Positions 12,301-22,600 of a DNA stretch of 64,000 nt are shown in pieces. Each line of letters starts with the position of its first letter. The stretch's first letter is position 1. This DNA is from Eumeta japonica. Lineage: Eukaryota; Arthropoda; Insecta; Lepidoptera; Psychidae. Below the pieces are notes generated by a model. That model saw only the letters and a program-made list of their open reading frames with translations. It searched no databases and was not told the origin of the DNA. The stretch covers positions 1 through 64,000 of the forward strand of contig BGZK01001347.1 of the NCBI GenBank assembly GCA_005406025.1. The letters are read 5' to 3'. A program made the position numbers and the translations under genes.

Positions 12301-15300
12301 ACCGATATTACCAATTATGAAACCGACCTAGTGCGAGTCGTATTCATACATGAATGTTTTCGTACCAAAATACTTAAAAAAATTATACACATATTCTAGA
12401 TTCTTAAAAAAATGTTTAGTAAAGAAAAAACCTAAAAAAAACACGTTTTTTGTATGGAAAGACTCTTTAATTATTAACTTTATTTTATTTTTATTATTTG
12501 TTGTTATAGCGGGCATGTAATACGTAATTTGCTAAAATTTCAAGTCTCTACCTATTACGGTTCAAAAGATACATCCCTGTGACAAACGAGCGGACAACGT
12601 AGATTTATTAATAGGGCCCCGTTGTAACCCTTTGGGTACGGACCCTAAGAACAAAAGTACAAATTTTACGTTCCTTTTCACGCCTTTGGTGGCATTTTCA
12701 AGAAGGTGAAATTCTAGGTTCTTGGCCCAGCTAATTGGGCTATGCGTTGATCAGTTTATTCTTTTATATATATAAGATTACAATTGGGACCCAAAATGAG
12801 GGGGAAGGTAGTTACCACCCTTCAGCATGCCTGGTATTTTGGTGCACGTACCTAATGATCCGACTGTATATAATATAATATACTGTATTGTGTAGAGTAA
12901 AACATGCACAAGGGATCTGGCTCAAGTTTCTGATTTCTCCCTTTGTCCCCCCGAACAAAAAGGTCCAAAAGCTGGGTACGCCCTTGTAGATTTATATTTT
13001 TTAACTAGTCGTGAGTTTCATTGCTTTTTTTATAATCTGAATTTTGTCTGCTGGTTCTTGCAAGCAAAATTAAATTGAAGTTATCAATTACAAGAAGACC
13101 GTCGTGTCTTTCACATCACAACTAATTCTGATTCTTATCACTGTACAGCTTCTGTTGTTACATTGTTAGTAAGAATGTTTCGTCGTTAAGGCCAGACATC
13201 CGCACATGCGCCGCAAAAATGAGCGCATGCGCCCCACGCCCACGCGGCTAGCGCCACACGGCCACTGCCCACGCGGCTACTGCCTACACTCAATTTCTTA
13301 CACATATTTATTTTTATCCGTATGCATAACTGAAAAAGAGCAGGACTCTTATTTTTTCATCTATCGTTTTTAAAACAAGTTGAAGCGATGTAGTAATATA
13401 CAGATTCTTAATGCAACCTTGTAGGGATTTTTAATTATTTTTTAGGATCTCCATGTCCCAATTTTATGAAAATAGATTTTTTATTTTCCACAGTAGAACT
13501 AAATTAAGAGTTTCGTAAAAATTTACATTTCAATTAATATAAAAAGTTGTACGAAAAATATTTTAACCCGTCATAAAATGATGACTTTTTTGCCAAAATT
13601 TTTAATCTGTTAAAAAAATTACGTATTTTTTGGTGTTTTTTTGGAAATCTTCAATTATTTACTTTTGCAATTATTTAGAAATTCTAATATATTTAAAAAA
13701 TTACCTAAAAAAACTAACTTCCAAACATTCCAATCGCATTTTTACCAGTCATATAATGCAATAAAAAGCGAACTCTGCCCCAAACTGCGCTGCGAGAAAT
13801 CGCCAAAAATACACTTGTCCGTTGACGATCACGTGCATTGTCCTATATATAGGATCGACTAATCTCTTTTCAACGCATTCGTTTGTCGAAAGCAGCCTTG
13901 TTTCGCGCCCACGCAGCCGCGCCTCCCGAAATAGCCTGCGCGGCCGCGTCGCGCATGCGCGGAGTGGCTGACTCATCGCCTTATTATTTTACGCGATCAG
14001 TTTGATTCCGCACGTAACAGTTTTACTCGCCGTTTACAAAATCATCGCACCCAAAATAACCGGATTGAAGAAAACGTATTGCGAGCGGACGCGAAAAACG
14101 TATATAAATATTGTGCTAAAATAGCGGTTATACGTTTTTTCAAGGTTGAAATTATTTCATAACCCTAATCTCATTTAAGTCTGTTTATCGAACGTCTTGA
14201 ATTCTCTCGCCGGCTCTCCGAGCGCGCTGACGCCGACCGACATCAAAGAATTTGACGTCGGAATAGTTTAAATGAAATGTAATGTTCGCATTAGCGGATT
14301 GTTGCAATGTAAAAAGGAATGGCGCTACAGTTGTATATCTGAAATACAGTTCGTCACAATACTTGTGTTTTAATATAGATGTTATTGCATTTTGAATTTC
14401 TGACATAACTTTCGAGCCAATAGATTATAAATTCTAAAAAGACACGCCATTTAGATAAACTGTTACATGCCTATAAAATTATAATATTAGGTCGGAGAAA
14501 AAGTTTTTTCGTATTTCATAAGTAATAAGTTGCAGTAGAATCTCTTTGGTTGTGCAATTTGTATCTGGTTAGTTATGATACCATCAAACAGATGACATTT
14601 AAAAAAAAAAGTAAAAACGGTGTCCCCTCATTTTTCTATTGCTTTTCTGTGCACAAAAATAAGTGAGTCTAATGTAGAAATTCGATTCATTTTGAAAAAG
14701 GGAAAAACGCGACATAAGACACAAAAAAAATTTGAGACGTTTGTAGACCTAATGCAGTGTCTATGAGAGTAGCACAAAACTGGTTCAAGCATTTTCAGTC
14801 CGGTAATTTTGATGTCAATGATTACTCTGATCGACCCGTTATGGATAAAGTAGATGCCATTTTGGGAATGGCATAGCAAAGTTGGTATATTAATTCTTAC
14901 AACATAGCAGAAGAACTGGGAATCGACTACAAGACAATTATGGCTCATTTGAAAAAAGCTGGATATACAAAAAAGCTCGATAGTTGGGTCCCGCACGAGC
15001 TCTCTGAAAGATATCTAATGAATCGTGACTGTTTATTGAAACATAACAAAACCGAACCGTTTTGAAAAGATTGATTACTGGTGATGAAAAATGCATTACT
15101 TACGATAAGAACGTGCGAAAAAGATCACGGTCAAAAGGCAAGCAAGCTCTGCAGACTGTAGCGAAACCTAGATTAAACTCGCAATACGATGATGCTATGT
15201 GTATGGTGGGATTGGAAGGATATTATTCATTACGAGATTTTACCACCGGGCAAAACCATAAATTCGGATCTCTACTGAGCAAAAAGTAAAAAACGGCCGG

Positions 15301-18300
15301 AATCGATCAACAGAAAGGTGTGGTTTTCATCACAATAACGCTAGACCATACACATTTTAGCCACTCACTTAATATTGAAAAGTTTGGTTGGAAAGTGTTA
15401 ATGCATCTACCATATGGTGGATGCATATTATAAACTATATAGCCTTGATATATACATATATATATATAAATTAAATGTGATATGAAATTATATTGATTTC
15501 GTATATAAAATAAGAAAAAAAATTTTCCCCGACCTAATAAATGTTTTATCCACTTCGTCTGCATTAATTAAGGAAAATACGTATATGTACCTGCATTTAC
15601 TCACTAAGTTGAAGACGACTACAAAAGCGATATGTATGCCATATGTATGGAATGCATCGAATGTGATAAAAAAAATTAATCCAATGAATTAAATAAGTTA
15701 TCGAAAATTATTGTCTGTCCTCTTTTCTTCGAAAATAGTAGTTTGATAACGGTAATCACGTTTTTGACATTTGGATTAGATCTATATAGAGCACCCTAAA
15801 TATGTCCCACTGCACTTCACCTAAACCAGTAAGGTGGCATGTAACATATACACTATTCGGAAACCAATGCGAACTGGCGGAAGAATGTGTAAGGTGTCAA
15901 ACTTTGAGATAAATAAATGGTATGACTGTGAATCATACTATCTAATATTATCAAAACGCCCTAAAACCTCTGTATAAGCTTAGTGACTGACGCTACGCTG
16001 ACCAACACCGACAGCTTGAAACATCTTCGAAGCACGAACTTGTTGGTGATAGATGTCACAAAAACGGATCCGGAGCGATAATCCATAAACTACAGAAGTT
16101 AATGATACACGCGTGCTCGGGCTCGGTAATTTATGAGTAATGAAATATAATAATTTATTATAAAAATAAAAAAAAAAATTTAAACATATTTTATTTGTGA
16201 GCCTTTAAAGAAACATTCGGACAAATATCAAATCACAAAAATATTCGAGGAGACACAACGATTTGCATAAAATCAATGTAGCTTTAGATTAAAATGTTTC
16301 GCACACGAAACAGCAGCGCTCGTAACAACTATTATGAGAAAAAGCAAGAAATCTACCTAGTCATAAAATTTTGCCAATTGTACTGTATACCTTTAGGCGA
16401 ACATTAACCAAGGATTTAATTTCCAGAAATCGACCAGTCGTTACGAATTGTATCACACCACTAGATAAGTAGTGCGCGAAGAGTAAATTATACCAAACAC
16501 GTGCTGATCAAAGTCAAGTAGGTGTATTAAGTGTTACTGAGCGCAATTTAGATCAAAGCTAAGAATCGGGTGTAGCTGGTACTTGACTTAATAATTGAAT
16601 AAAGACTTGAAAACGGCTGTAAATGGACTAAGAGAACCAAAGACCGATGCAGATACGAGACAAACATACATTATTTCTAGTCTCCATATGTAGGCGAGAT
16701 GAAATTATAACCTGTAAATGCAATATCATACAAAAATAATTTATCAAAAAAAAATTTGGTTGCCTGTAAAGTCGGTATACGGGCGAAAGTTTTACGTGAC
16801 AACGACTTTGAATGGTAAAATCATTTTAATGTGAATATTCATTCGTATAGTAGGAAGAAGGATGAAATAATAGTAACAATTTAAAACATTTATTTATACA
16901 AAGAATTATATTTAAAACATTAATTTATACAAAGAATCTCGCACTGAATTTCATATTAACAAAATTTTATTTTTACCTTTACACATACATACGTATTTAT
17001 ATACAAATATACATACAATAACTTGCAATACATTTGCAAGCTATGCACTAATTCTCTAGTGCTGCGCGCGGCAGACCGATCATAGTTGAGTGGGAGAGAG
17101 ACGCAAGGCATTCGGCGGGCCTCTCTCTCGTTCGGTGACTCATCGTTACGTTACCGAGCGTTACACTTTTCATAAGTGACTCCCAGCCGCAACCTAATTT
17201 AAGACGTTGTCACGTCAAAACCTTCGACACCTTTGACACCTTCGACCAACAATAATGTTACTGCTTTAACGTTGGCTCGTAGGTGAATTTGCTTTAAACC
17301 CTCGGAGGCCGCTATTATAAAACTACCCCCTTCCCTTGCACGCGCAACTCTTTTAAATTATACGAAGAAGTTGTAGTCACGATGGTGCTGCTTAACATCA
17401 TGCAGTCAAATTATCGACCGTAGGAATTTCTTACGTAAGCATATATATTTTTTATTGTAAGGAAATTTCAGAATATATATTAATATATTTCAAACTTGTT
17501 CGGTCCCGAATTAAAAACCATCCCATCCCTCCAAATAAATTCAATAATGAAAACTGGAATAAGTTATGCCTACAACTTCAATGTTTAGTGGTCAGTGGAC
17601 TCAAAGTAAAAGTTTTTCTCAGGTGCCGGGGTAGTTTTCGAAATTTTATCAGTACCTTTTTTAATCATCATAAAGGTTTGATAATCCTACCAATATGATA
17701 AATTGGATTTGCGTGTTTATATAAATATTATATTTGTTACTCGAACATACATAAAGATCTGAATGCGTTTGGATAAAATTAGATAGACCATGACCTGGAT
17801 TAACACATAATAAAATGATTTTTATTCTGAACTGTGAATAATAAAATTAATATCGCTATTTAAGTTAATAATACAAATTAAAATAACAAATGATTGAAGT
17901 ATCTGTATCAGCATTTTCAGAAAACAAACTTTCAACTATGCACAATAAGATCGTCTTAAAATTTAATACAAATATTCTTGTATTTTAACCCAGAGAAATA
18001 GCATATTTAAACGAATATGGGAAATATTTGAAAAGGAAAACAGACGGCGTAACCAGGATCAAAATCAAGAGTGAGACTAGAATCGAATGGATATAAGAAT
18101 TGGACGGATTTTAAATCCGTACGCCTACCTAGTGTACATACCTAGCATATACTCGTATGCTATCCTAAAGTTTAGTAATATCTAGAAGTTGAAACTGTTA
18201 GGTACATTGTATGCGAAAATAAACACTGATCTTCATAGTGATTGAAGTCGAACGTTATTCGCCCTTTATTTGTTACTTGTTTAGTACGTATTCTTTATAC

Positions 18301-19430
18301 GCAGCGGACCGCGAGACCAGAGAATATTATAAACGAAAGCGCACGAGACGCGGCTTTTTTAAGCGAGAAATTTAAAAATAAAATCGTATTTTTACGCTTT
18401 CACGCATTCTCGCAGACGGATGAAATATTGGTCTTCCCGTGTTGTTCTTTAATTCAGGCACTATTTGCGCCTACGAAATAAATTCTCGTGGGCCTAGATG
18501 TCGCGTGCGCGGGCGGCCGCCCCGCGCCCTCCGCCCTTATTTAATCGTAAAATTAGAGATGCGCAGCGAATACTTTATCGCGCTGTTCCTGCAATTTATG
18601 AGCCTCCCCCGCGACTTTATTGTAACTATAACTCACTTCATTTGCCGGAGGTAGCGTCATTTGCGTATCCATCAAATTCGTCGCGGCGTCGCCGTTAACG
18701 GCAGCTGATTATTAACTGTTTGAGATGCAAGTCGGTCTGTTTTATTATAGTATTTGCAACATATATTCCGATCCCTTGAGATATTGAAAACTCATTTCGT
18801 ATTTATTGCCTGGTTAGATAACTAAATGATCATTTGTTTATAATAAATGCCAAATTGTTTAATTATAATTGTTTCTTCTTCACTGAAAAGGATCCTGATT
18901 CAGGAACGTTAGAATCTATAGTCAGTGTACTTAAAATTGATCGATAGATCAAAGAATCTTTATAATACTTGGAATAATTAGGGATCTAGCGAGTTCATGT
19001 AAACGGCTCGAAAATTAACATATTACGGTAGTTTAGCTCAAAGGTACCCGGGCGGAGATGAGTCTAATGTCGTTTATAATATGAGTAGGCATAAATATAA
19101 TCATAGAATAATGATTTGTCCAAAATATCGAGCAGGATAGCCAGTTCGGTAGGTCCGTACCGTTTATTAAAATACATAGTGCATAGCGCCAGTGAACTGA
19201 CCGGCGCTAGTGAGCGGCTTGAGATCGGGCGGAGAGAGGTGCGGTAGCGCGTGGTGCGCGTGCGGCGGCCCCTGGGCGGCGGGCGCGGCCGCGGAGGGCG
19301 GGTGCAGGGACGCCGCGGGGGACGCCGCCTTGTCCCTCTTGCTTTCCGCCTTGACGGGCGTCTCGCCGGCCTTCTGTTGAGCCAGACGCTCCTGTTTACG
19401 AAACTTTGCACGACGATTTTGAAACCAAAC
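9168..19430 (-). CDS. Paired-like homeobox transcription factor, Phox2/PHDP type (3' two exons; 5' end outside)
   Basis: Two exons join in frame across a 9.8-kb intron: 19430-19202, then 9370-9168. The first begins, after a TTTCGTTTCAG acceptor, at homeodomain residue 47 (VWFQNRRAKFRKQE). It carries W48, Q50, N51 and R53, the recognition-helix residues that contact DNA. A split between residues 46 and 47 is the classic intron position of paired-class homeoboxes. Phe56 and the KFRKQER sequence just after the homeodomain point to Phox2/PHDP, rather than to the KWRK-type aristaless, Rx or Vsx groups. The tail is rich in Ala, Pro, His and Gly and ends near LAKTNNHLF, faintly like the Phox2 tail. 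The missing N-terminus and homeodomain helices 1-2 were not found up to 64,000. Expected role: nuclear DNA-binding regulator of development; targets cannot be inferred. Confidence 0.85.
10480..10680 (+). repeat. Interspersed repeat with 'taacgtgttttccgaagca' module
   Basis: The segment gacaccgacggtttaacg, tgttttccgaagcatgg recurs in diverged form at about 16010-16060 (acaccgacagcttgaaac, atcttcgaagcac) and 22545-22580 (ggcgaaggcttaacgtgc, tctaagaggca). The 60-codon ORF inside is probably incidental. Class unknown. Confidence 0.45.
10760..11040. promoter_or_regulatory. Intronic GC island with clustered homeodomain words
   Basis: A GC-rich core (gtccggccggc, ccgccccgcccgcc) is interleaved with gcaattaagcactaatcacctaatcc, ccaattagcgc and taatgtgattaacg, so at least five TAAT/ATTA cores lie within about 150 bp. 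This is typical of developmental enhancers. A regulatory role for the host homeobox gene, including autoregulation, is inferred only. Confidence 0.4.
11870..12060. repeat. Degenerate GATTCCG/GGTCTC hexamer array (copy 2)
   Basis: Repeated words: ctgatcctgattt, ggttccattggtgattcc, gattccgattccac, cccggtcccgctctc. Same family as the arrays at 1.5, 28.1 and 59.6 kb. The antisense ORF at 11771-12013 is a by-product of the periodicity. Confidence 0.5.
12608..12986. mobile_element. Possible hAT-like non-autonomous element with 8-bp flanking duplication
   Basis: TAGATTTA occurs at 12600-12607 and again at 12987-12994. The inner right end reads CTGGGTACGCCCTTG, close to the right end of the MITE at 47547-47627 (CTGGTTACGCCCTTA). 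The left end (ttaatagggcccc) is a poor match to the right. The left part also carries the ccctttgggtacgga lepidopteran module, so the flanking duplication could be chance. Confidence 0.3.
13195..13290. repeat. Short GC-rich minisatellite-like patch
   Basis: cgcccacgcggctagcgccac is followed by ctgcccacgcggctactgcc, two imperfect copies of a unit of about 27 bp, preceded by two gcatgcgcc-like words. No ORF. Confidence 0.4.
13890..14260. promoter_or_regulatory. Intronic GC island with AP-1 site
   Basis: A GC-rich core (gcgcggccgcgtcgcgcatg) is followed by TGACTCA at 13969-13975, a perfect AP-1 consensus. A 14-bp palindrome TCCTATATATAGGA lies just upstream at 13841-13854. The region becomes AT-rich again around gtatataaatattgtg (about 14100). 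Candidate enhancer or internal promoter; no coding potential seen. Confidence 0.3.
14487..15537 (+). mobile_element. Defective mariner transposon, internally deleted (1051 bp)
   Basis: Terminal inverted repeats match: left TTAGGTCGGAGAAAAAG, and right, read inwards, TTAGGTCGGGGAAAA. Both are flanked by TA target duplications (14485-14486 and 15538-15539). The plus-strand transposase relic shows FKHFQSGNFDVND, WVPHELSERYLMN and LITGDEKC, with in-frame stops (for example at 15062). The segment after the MHPPYSPDLAP-equivalent position is missing. It is about 0.2 kb shorter than its sibling at 43.05-44.32 kb. It cannot encode transposase. Confidence 0.9.
16000..16070 (+). repeat. Second copy of the 'ccgaagca' interspersed repeat
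   Basis: acaccgacagcttgaaac, then atcttcgaagcacgaac, parallels 10580-10635. Boundaries unclear. Confidence 0.35.
18480..18690. promoter_or_regulatory. GC island 3' of the homeodomain exon
   Basis: A block of gtgcgcgggcggccgc and similar words, followed by AT-rich DNA with aatttatgagcc and attaactg. Overlapping Arg/Pro-rich ORFs on plus (18439-18654, 18498-18698) are composition artefacts. Candidate cis-element in the homeobox intron. Confidence 0.3.
19202..19430 (-). CDS. Homeobox gene, penultimate coding exon (homeodomain residues 47-60 onward)
   Basis: 229 nt with AG acceptor at 19432-19431 and GTCAGT donor at 19201-19196; it ends in phase 1. It encodes the end of the recognition helix, a basic stretch (QERLAQQK) and a Lys/Ser/Pro/Ala/His linker. 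Reading through the donor gives only 13 further codons before a TAA near 19167, so a retained-intron short isoform is formally possible. The GC-rich second half sits in AT-rich surroundings. Confidence 0.9.
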
Positions 19431-19719
19431 CTGAAACGAAAAATATTTCAATTTAATATCTAAGCATGGTATATTAAAAATTAAAAAATAAAAACATCTT
19501 TGTTGGGGAATCGATTGAGTATCAAGCAAAGAAACCTTAAAAAAAACTTTATATGAATAATGGCATCTTGGTATTTTATATATAACATAATGATCCAAAA
19601 GTACAATAAATAAACCACTTCAAGGTCGTTATCCAATAAAAGCGAATTAAAGTCCGATGAACAATACTGATAGCAACAAAAAGGGACAAAACGACGGAAA
19701 CACGAAGGCACTCGCACCG

Positions 19720-19960
19720 ACACACGAGCGCCCGACCTGGCCGATGCGGACGCCCGTGAACCGCACGCGCAATTATAATGCAAACCGTTTTATATTCGCC
19801 AGAATGGACACAAATCCGAATTGATCATAATTCGATTTGTTTGAGCGATAATTGCAACTGCCACGGGCGCTGATTGGCTCTTCGTTAAAAACTGCAGTAG
19901 CGAGACCCTGAGCGCAATCATGTCACGGCGCGGCGCTCGCGCGTATTTGCCCTGCGCGCG
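19720..19960. promoter_or_regulatory. GC-rich segment upstream of the homeodomain exon
   Basis: Contains cgctgattggctc (an inverted CCAAT box near 19870), caattataatgc and ggcgcggcgctcgcgcg. Located 0.3-0.5 kb upstream of the exon on the gene's strand. Candidate intronic regulatory element. Confidence 0.3.
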
Positions 19961-22439
19961 GCGTGCCGCGCTGATGATGTTTGCTCGATTTAATATTTTC
20001 TCATTTCTATTCTTTGTTCTTTAATATAATATACGTTTCTTTATTTTTATGACAACGGACTAACCTCATGACAAAAATGACAAAAAGTCCGTGACAAGTT
20101 AGTCATTGGCGCGCCCACCTCTTATGTACAAATTCGTGTTAAATTCCATACACCTACTGGATGGGGATTATGGTCTAGTAATCTCGGAGAATATTTGTAA
20201 CTGGCAGTAAGACATAACTTGAGCTGGAGAAGGATATATCACATTATTTATCACCAGGTCCTAACGCTGAGCAGCCTACAGTCATAATACCGCAGTTAGT
20301 CACAAATCCACATCTTTCACTAATAAAACATTCCACATCTTTAAATATGTACAAAAAATAGTAACGAAGGATTTCATTTCTAGGTTAACTTCCTATGAAA
20401 TTTAGAATCCCAACAAAACATAACAATGCGGCTATGTAACAAATGTGAAATGTAACAATCTGGGATTTAGCATACTCTAGAACTATAACTTCCTCGGATT
20501 TACGAAAAACATGACATTTTTAATAAGGCATTCTTTATTACATTACTTTAGAAAATAAAAGAAGCTATTATTCTTAGACCACTTATAATCGAGAGAAATA
20601 GCTAGATAAATCACTGCTCTACCGAAAAGTGTCTGCTTGAGTGAACAGGTAGAGTCACACACGAGATGTTGTATGATGGCGAGGATCACCGCACAATTAT
20701 TGTGAATTCACAAACTTGTTTGTTCACGCTAGCAAAGTTCTTTAAATCACAAACGGAGAGGTCAATAATTGAGTGGCTAAACGAATCTAGTCGGTTGCAA
20801 CGGGAGGGTCCTACACCCCGCACCACCCGGATACCAGTGAACTTCGAGATGCATTTTCCCAGAAAGTACTTAATAAGTAGATTCGGTGACATCTCTGACT
20901 TGACGGTAAAATTCTGGACACTTTTTTTTTTAAACAACTTACGCGGATTTCAGATCCGCTGAATTAAATCAAGGCAATATGTGAACAAACTTCAAATTTA
21001 TCGCAGCCGAAAAGGAATATTTATAACGAAGCTTCAAGAATTTTGCGGGAAAATTGAGTTCGAAAATGTTTATTGTGGTATTTCGTTTAAATTTTTGTAT
21101 TTGCCGCTGAGTAAATCTTTTGAAAAGGTTATCCGAGTTTTTTGGTTATCATTTTTGCAAAATACTTCCATAAAACTTCACAATTTTATTCTTTAATTTT
21201 AAAATAGAAAAACTTGCGATCACACCACATTTTTTTTCAAGTTCCATTTATCATAAATACTTTAATATTACTGAAATAATTTCCATAAAAACGATTTCTA
21301 ACAGAGAGACAATCATCATCATCGTTATACGCTTTTATATATTTGGCTCATTGGCTACCGATTCAAAAAAAATCAAAAATTAAACTATTTAAAATATTCA
21401 GTTTATTACTTGTAACTAATTTATCAAAATACAAGTAAATACGTTTTAATATATTTTAATCTGACTTCTATCACTTAGAAAACGAAGTTTTAGGAATTAC
21501 CGATTGCAATAATCCCAGTAATATCAATTCTAGTTAAAATAAAAACTAATAGGATATATTTTTAATGTAATCTAAAATGAACTGTGCTGCAAATTTTTAT
21601 GAAAGCTCAAACTAACGAATTGAAATTATTAAAAATCGAATTTCAGAATGAGATTTTTAATATCACATCTCTTTTCTCTTGAAACCGTTTTGCTGAAACT
21701 TTAAAATTTTGATTAGTAACAACATGAAACTAGTTTTATTCTAATCCAAAAAAAAAAAGCTGTAACAGACAAGGATCAAAACGTACCCTATAAATGTTAT
21801 GTTTTTTTTTGTTTAATTTCAAAATAGGAACTCCTAAATTACGATATCCTAATAAGCTTTATTCTTTCAAATGTTAAATTTAAAATAGGTGTACTAGATG
21901 CGTCCCCGAAAGCTATGAAGCTACGAAATGGCATCACGGGTAAACGCCTGTTCGTAATTATTTTTAAAATGATAACTAAATAGGCTTAAAACATTGAACA
22001 GTGTCATTATAAGAACGTTGGTTATTTTGTATTTTATATAATTTCAATCCCATTTCAAATGCGTTTACTTAAAACAGCCATTTTCGTAATTGTATTTTGA
22101 AATCAGACAAAAGGAGTATCAGCTTAAAATTTCTTTAGTCTATCTAGTTAAGTAACTTATCTGTCTCACCGTTTATCCATTCGCTTATAAATGATGCACA
22201 GCAGAACTAATTATTTCGAGGCTTTCTTTTATATGAAGAGTTAAGTCACTCAGGCCAGGTTAATACGCAAAATGCTTTGTTCATATTTGTCGATGTTCTT
22301 TTCGCTTATAACTCGAGCTCCACAGGTCAGATTTCATTGCGTTCTCTTATTCCCGAGTACGTTGTTTCGTCAAGTTTCATTCTAAGCGGTTGGATCAGGT
22401 TTTTAACACTTCACAATTCCGTTAGACTCATCCTTCCAT

Positions 22440-22600
22440 GCTAGACTGTGAAGTTTAACGTCGATCTGTCAACGCTGGCTCAATAGGTGTCGGCGAGGCT
22501 GCTAATGGCCACTGTTATTTGTGCGGTAATAGTGTCCTGTGGCGAAGGCTTAACGTGCTCTAAGAGGCAAGAAAAGATCCGTTTAATTTAACCTAAGATG
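22440..22600 (+). repeat. Third copy of the 'taacgtgctc' interspersed repeat
   Basis: ggcgaaggcttaacgtgc, then tctaagaggcaag, aligns with the repeat at about 10580-10640. The adjacent upstream part (ggctcaataggtgtcggc) is likely part of the same element. Confidence 0.35.

Larger units (their letters stand above)
9371..19201 (-). other. Intron of the homeobox gene (9.8 kb)
   Basis: No additional in-frame exon is needed or seen. It contains GC/ATTA-rich candidate enhancers (10760-11040, 13195-13290, 13890-13980, 18480-18690), copies of interspersed repeats (10480-10680, 11870-12060, 12608-12986, 16000-16070) and a defective mariner (14487-15537). A pronounced GC island at about 18.5 kb lies 0.5 kb 3' of the penultimate exon. 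Confidence 0.7.

Noticed and set aside
17040..17300. Possible LTR or element containing a second TGACTCATCG
   Set aside because: The TGACTCA word at 17136-17142 is real, but no terminal repeats or coding relics could be tied to it.
19251..19463. Arg/Gly-rich plus ORF and a 115-codon minus ORF in another frame
   Set aside because: Shadows of the GC-rich homeobox exon.
20686..20937. rRNA (28S-like) fragment
   Set aside because: The faint likeness of gatccgctgaatta to a 28S start did not extend.
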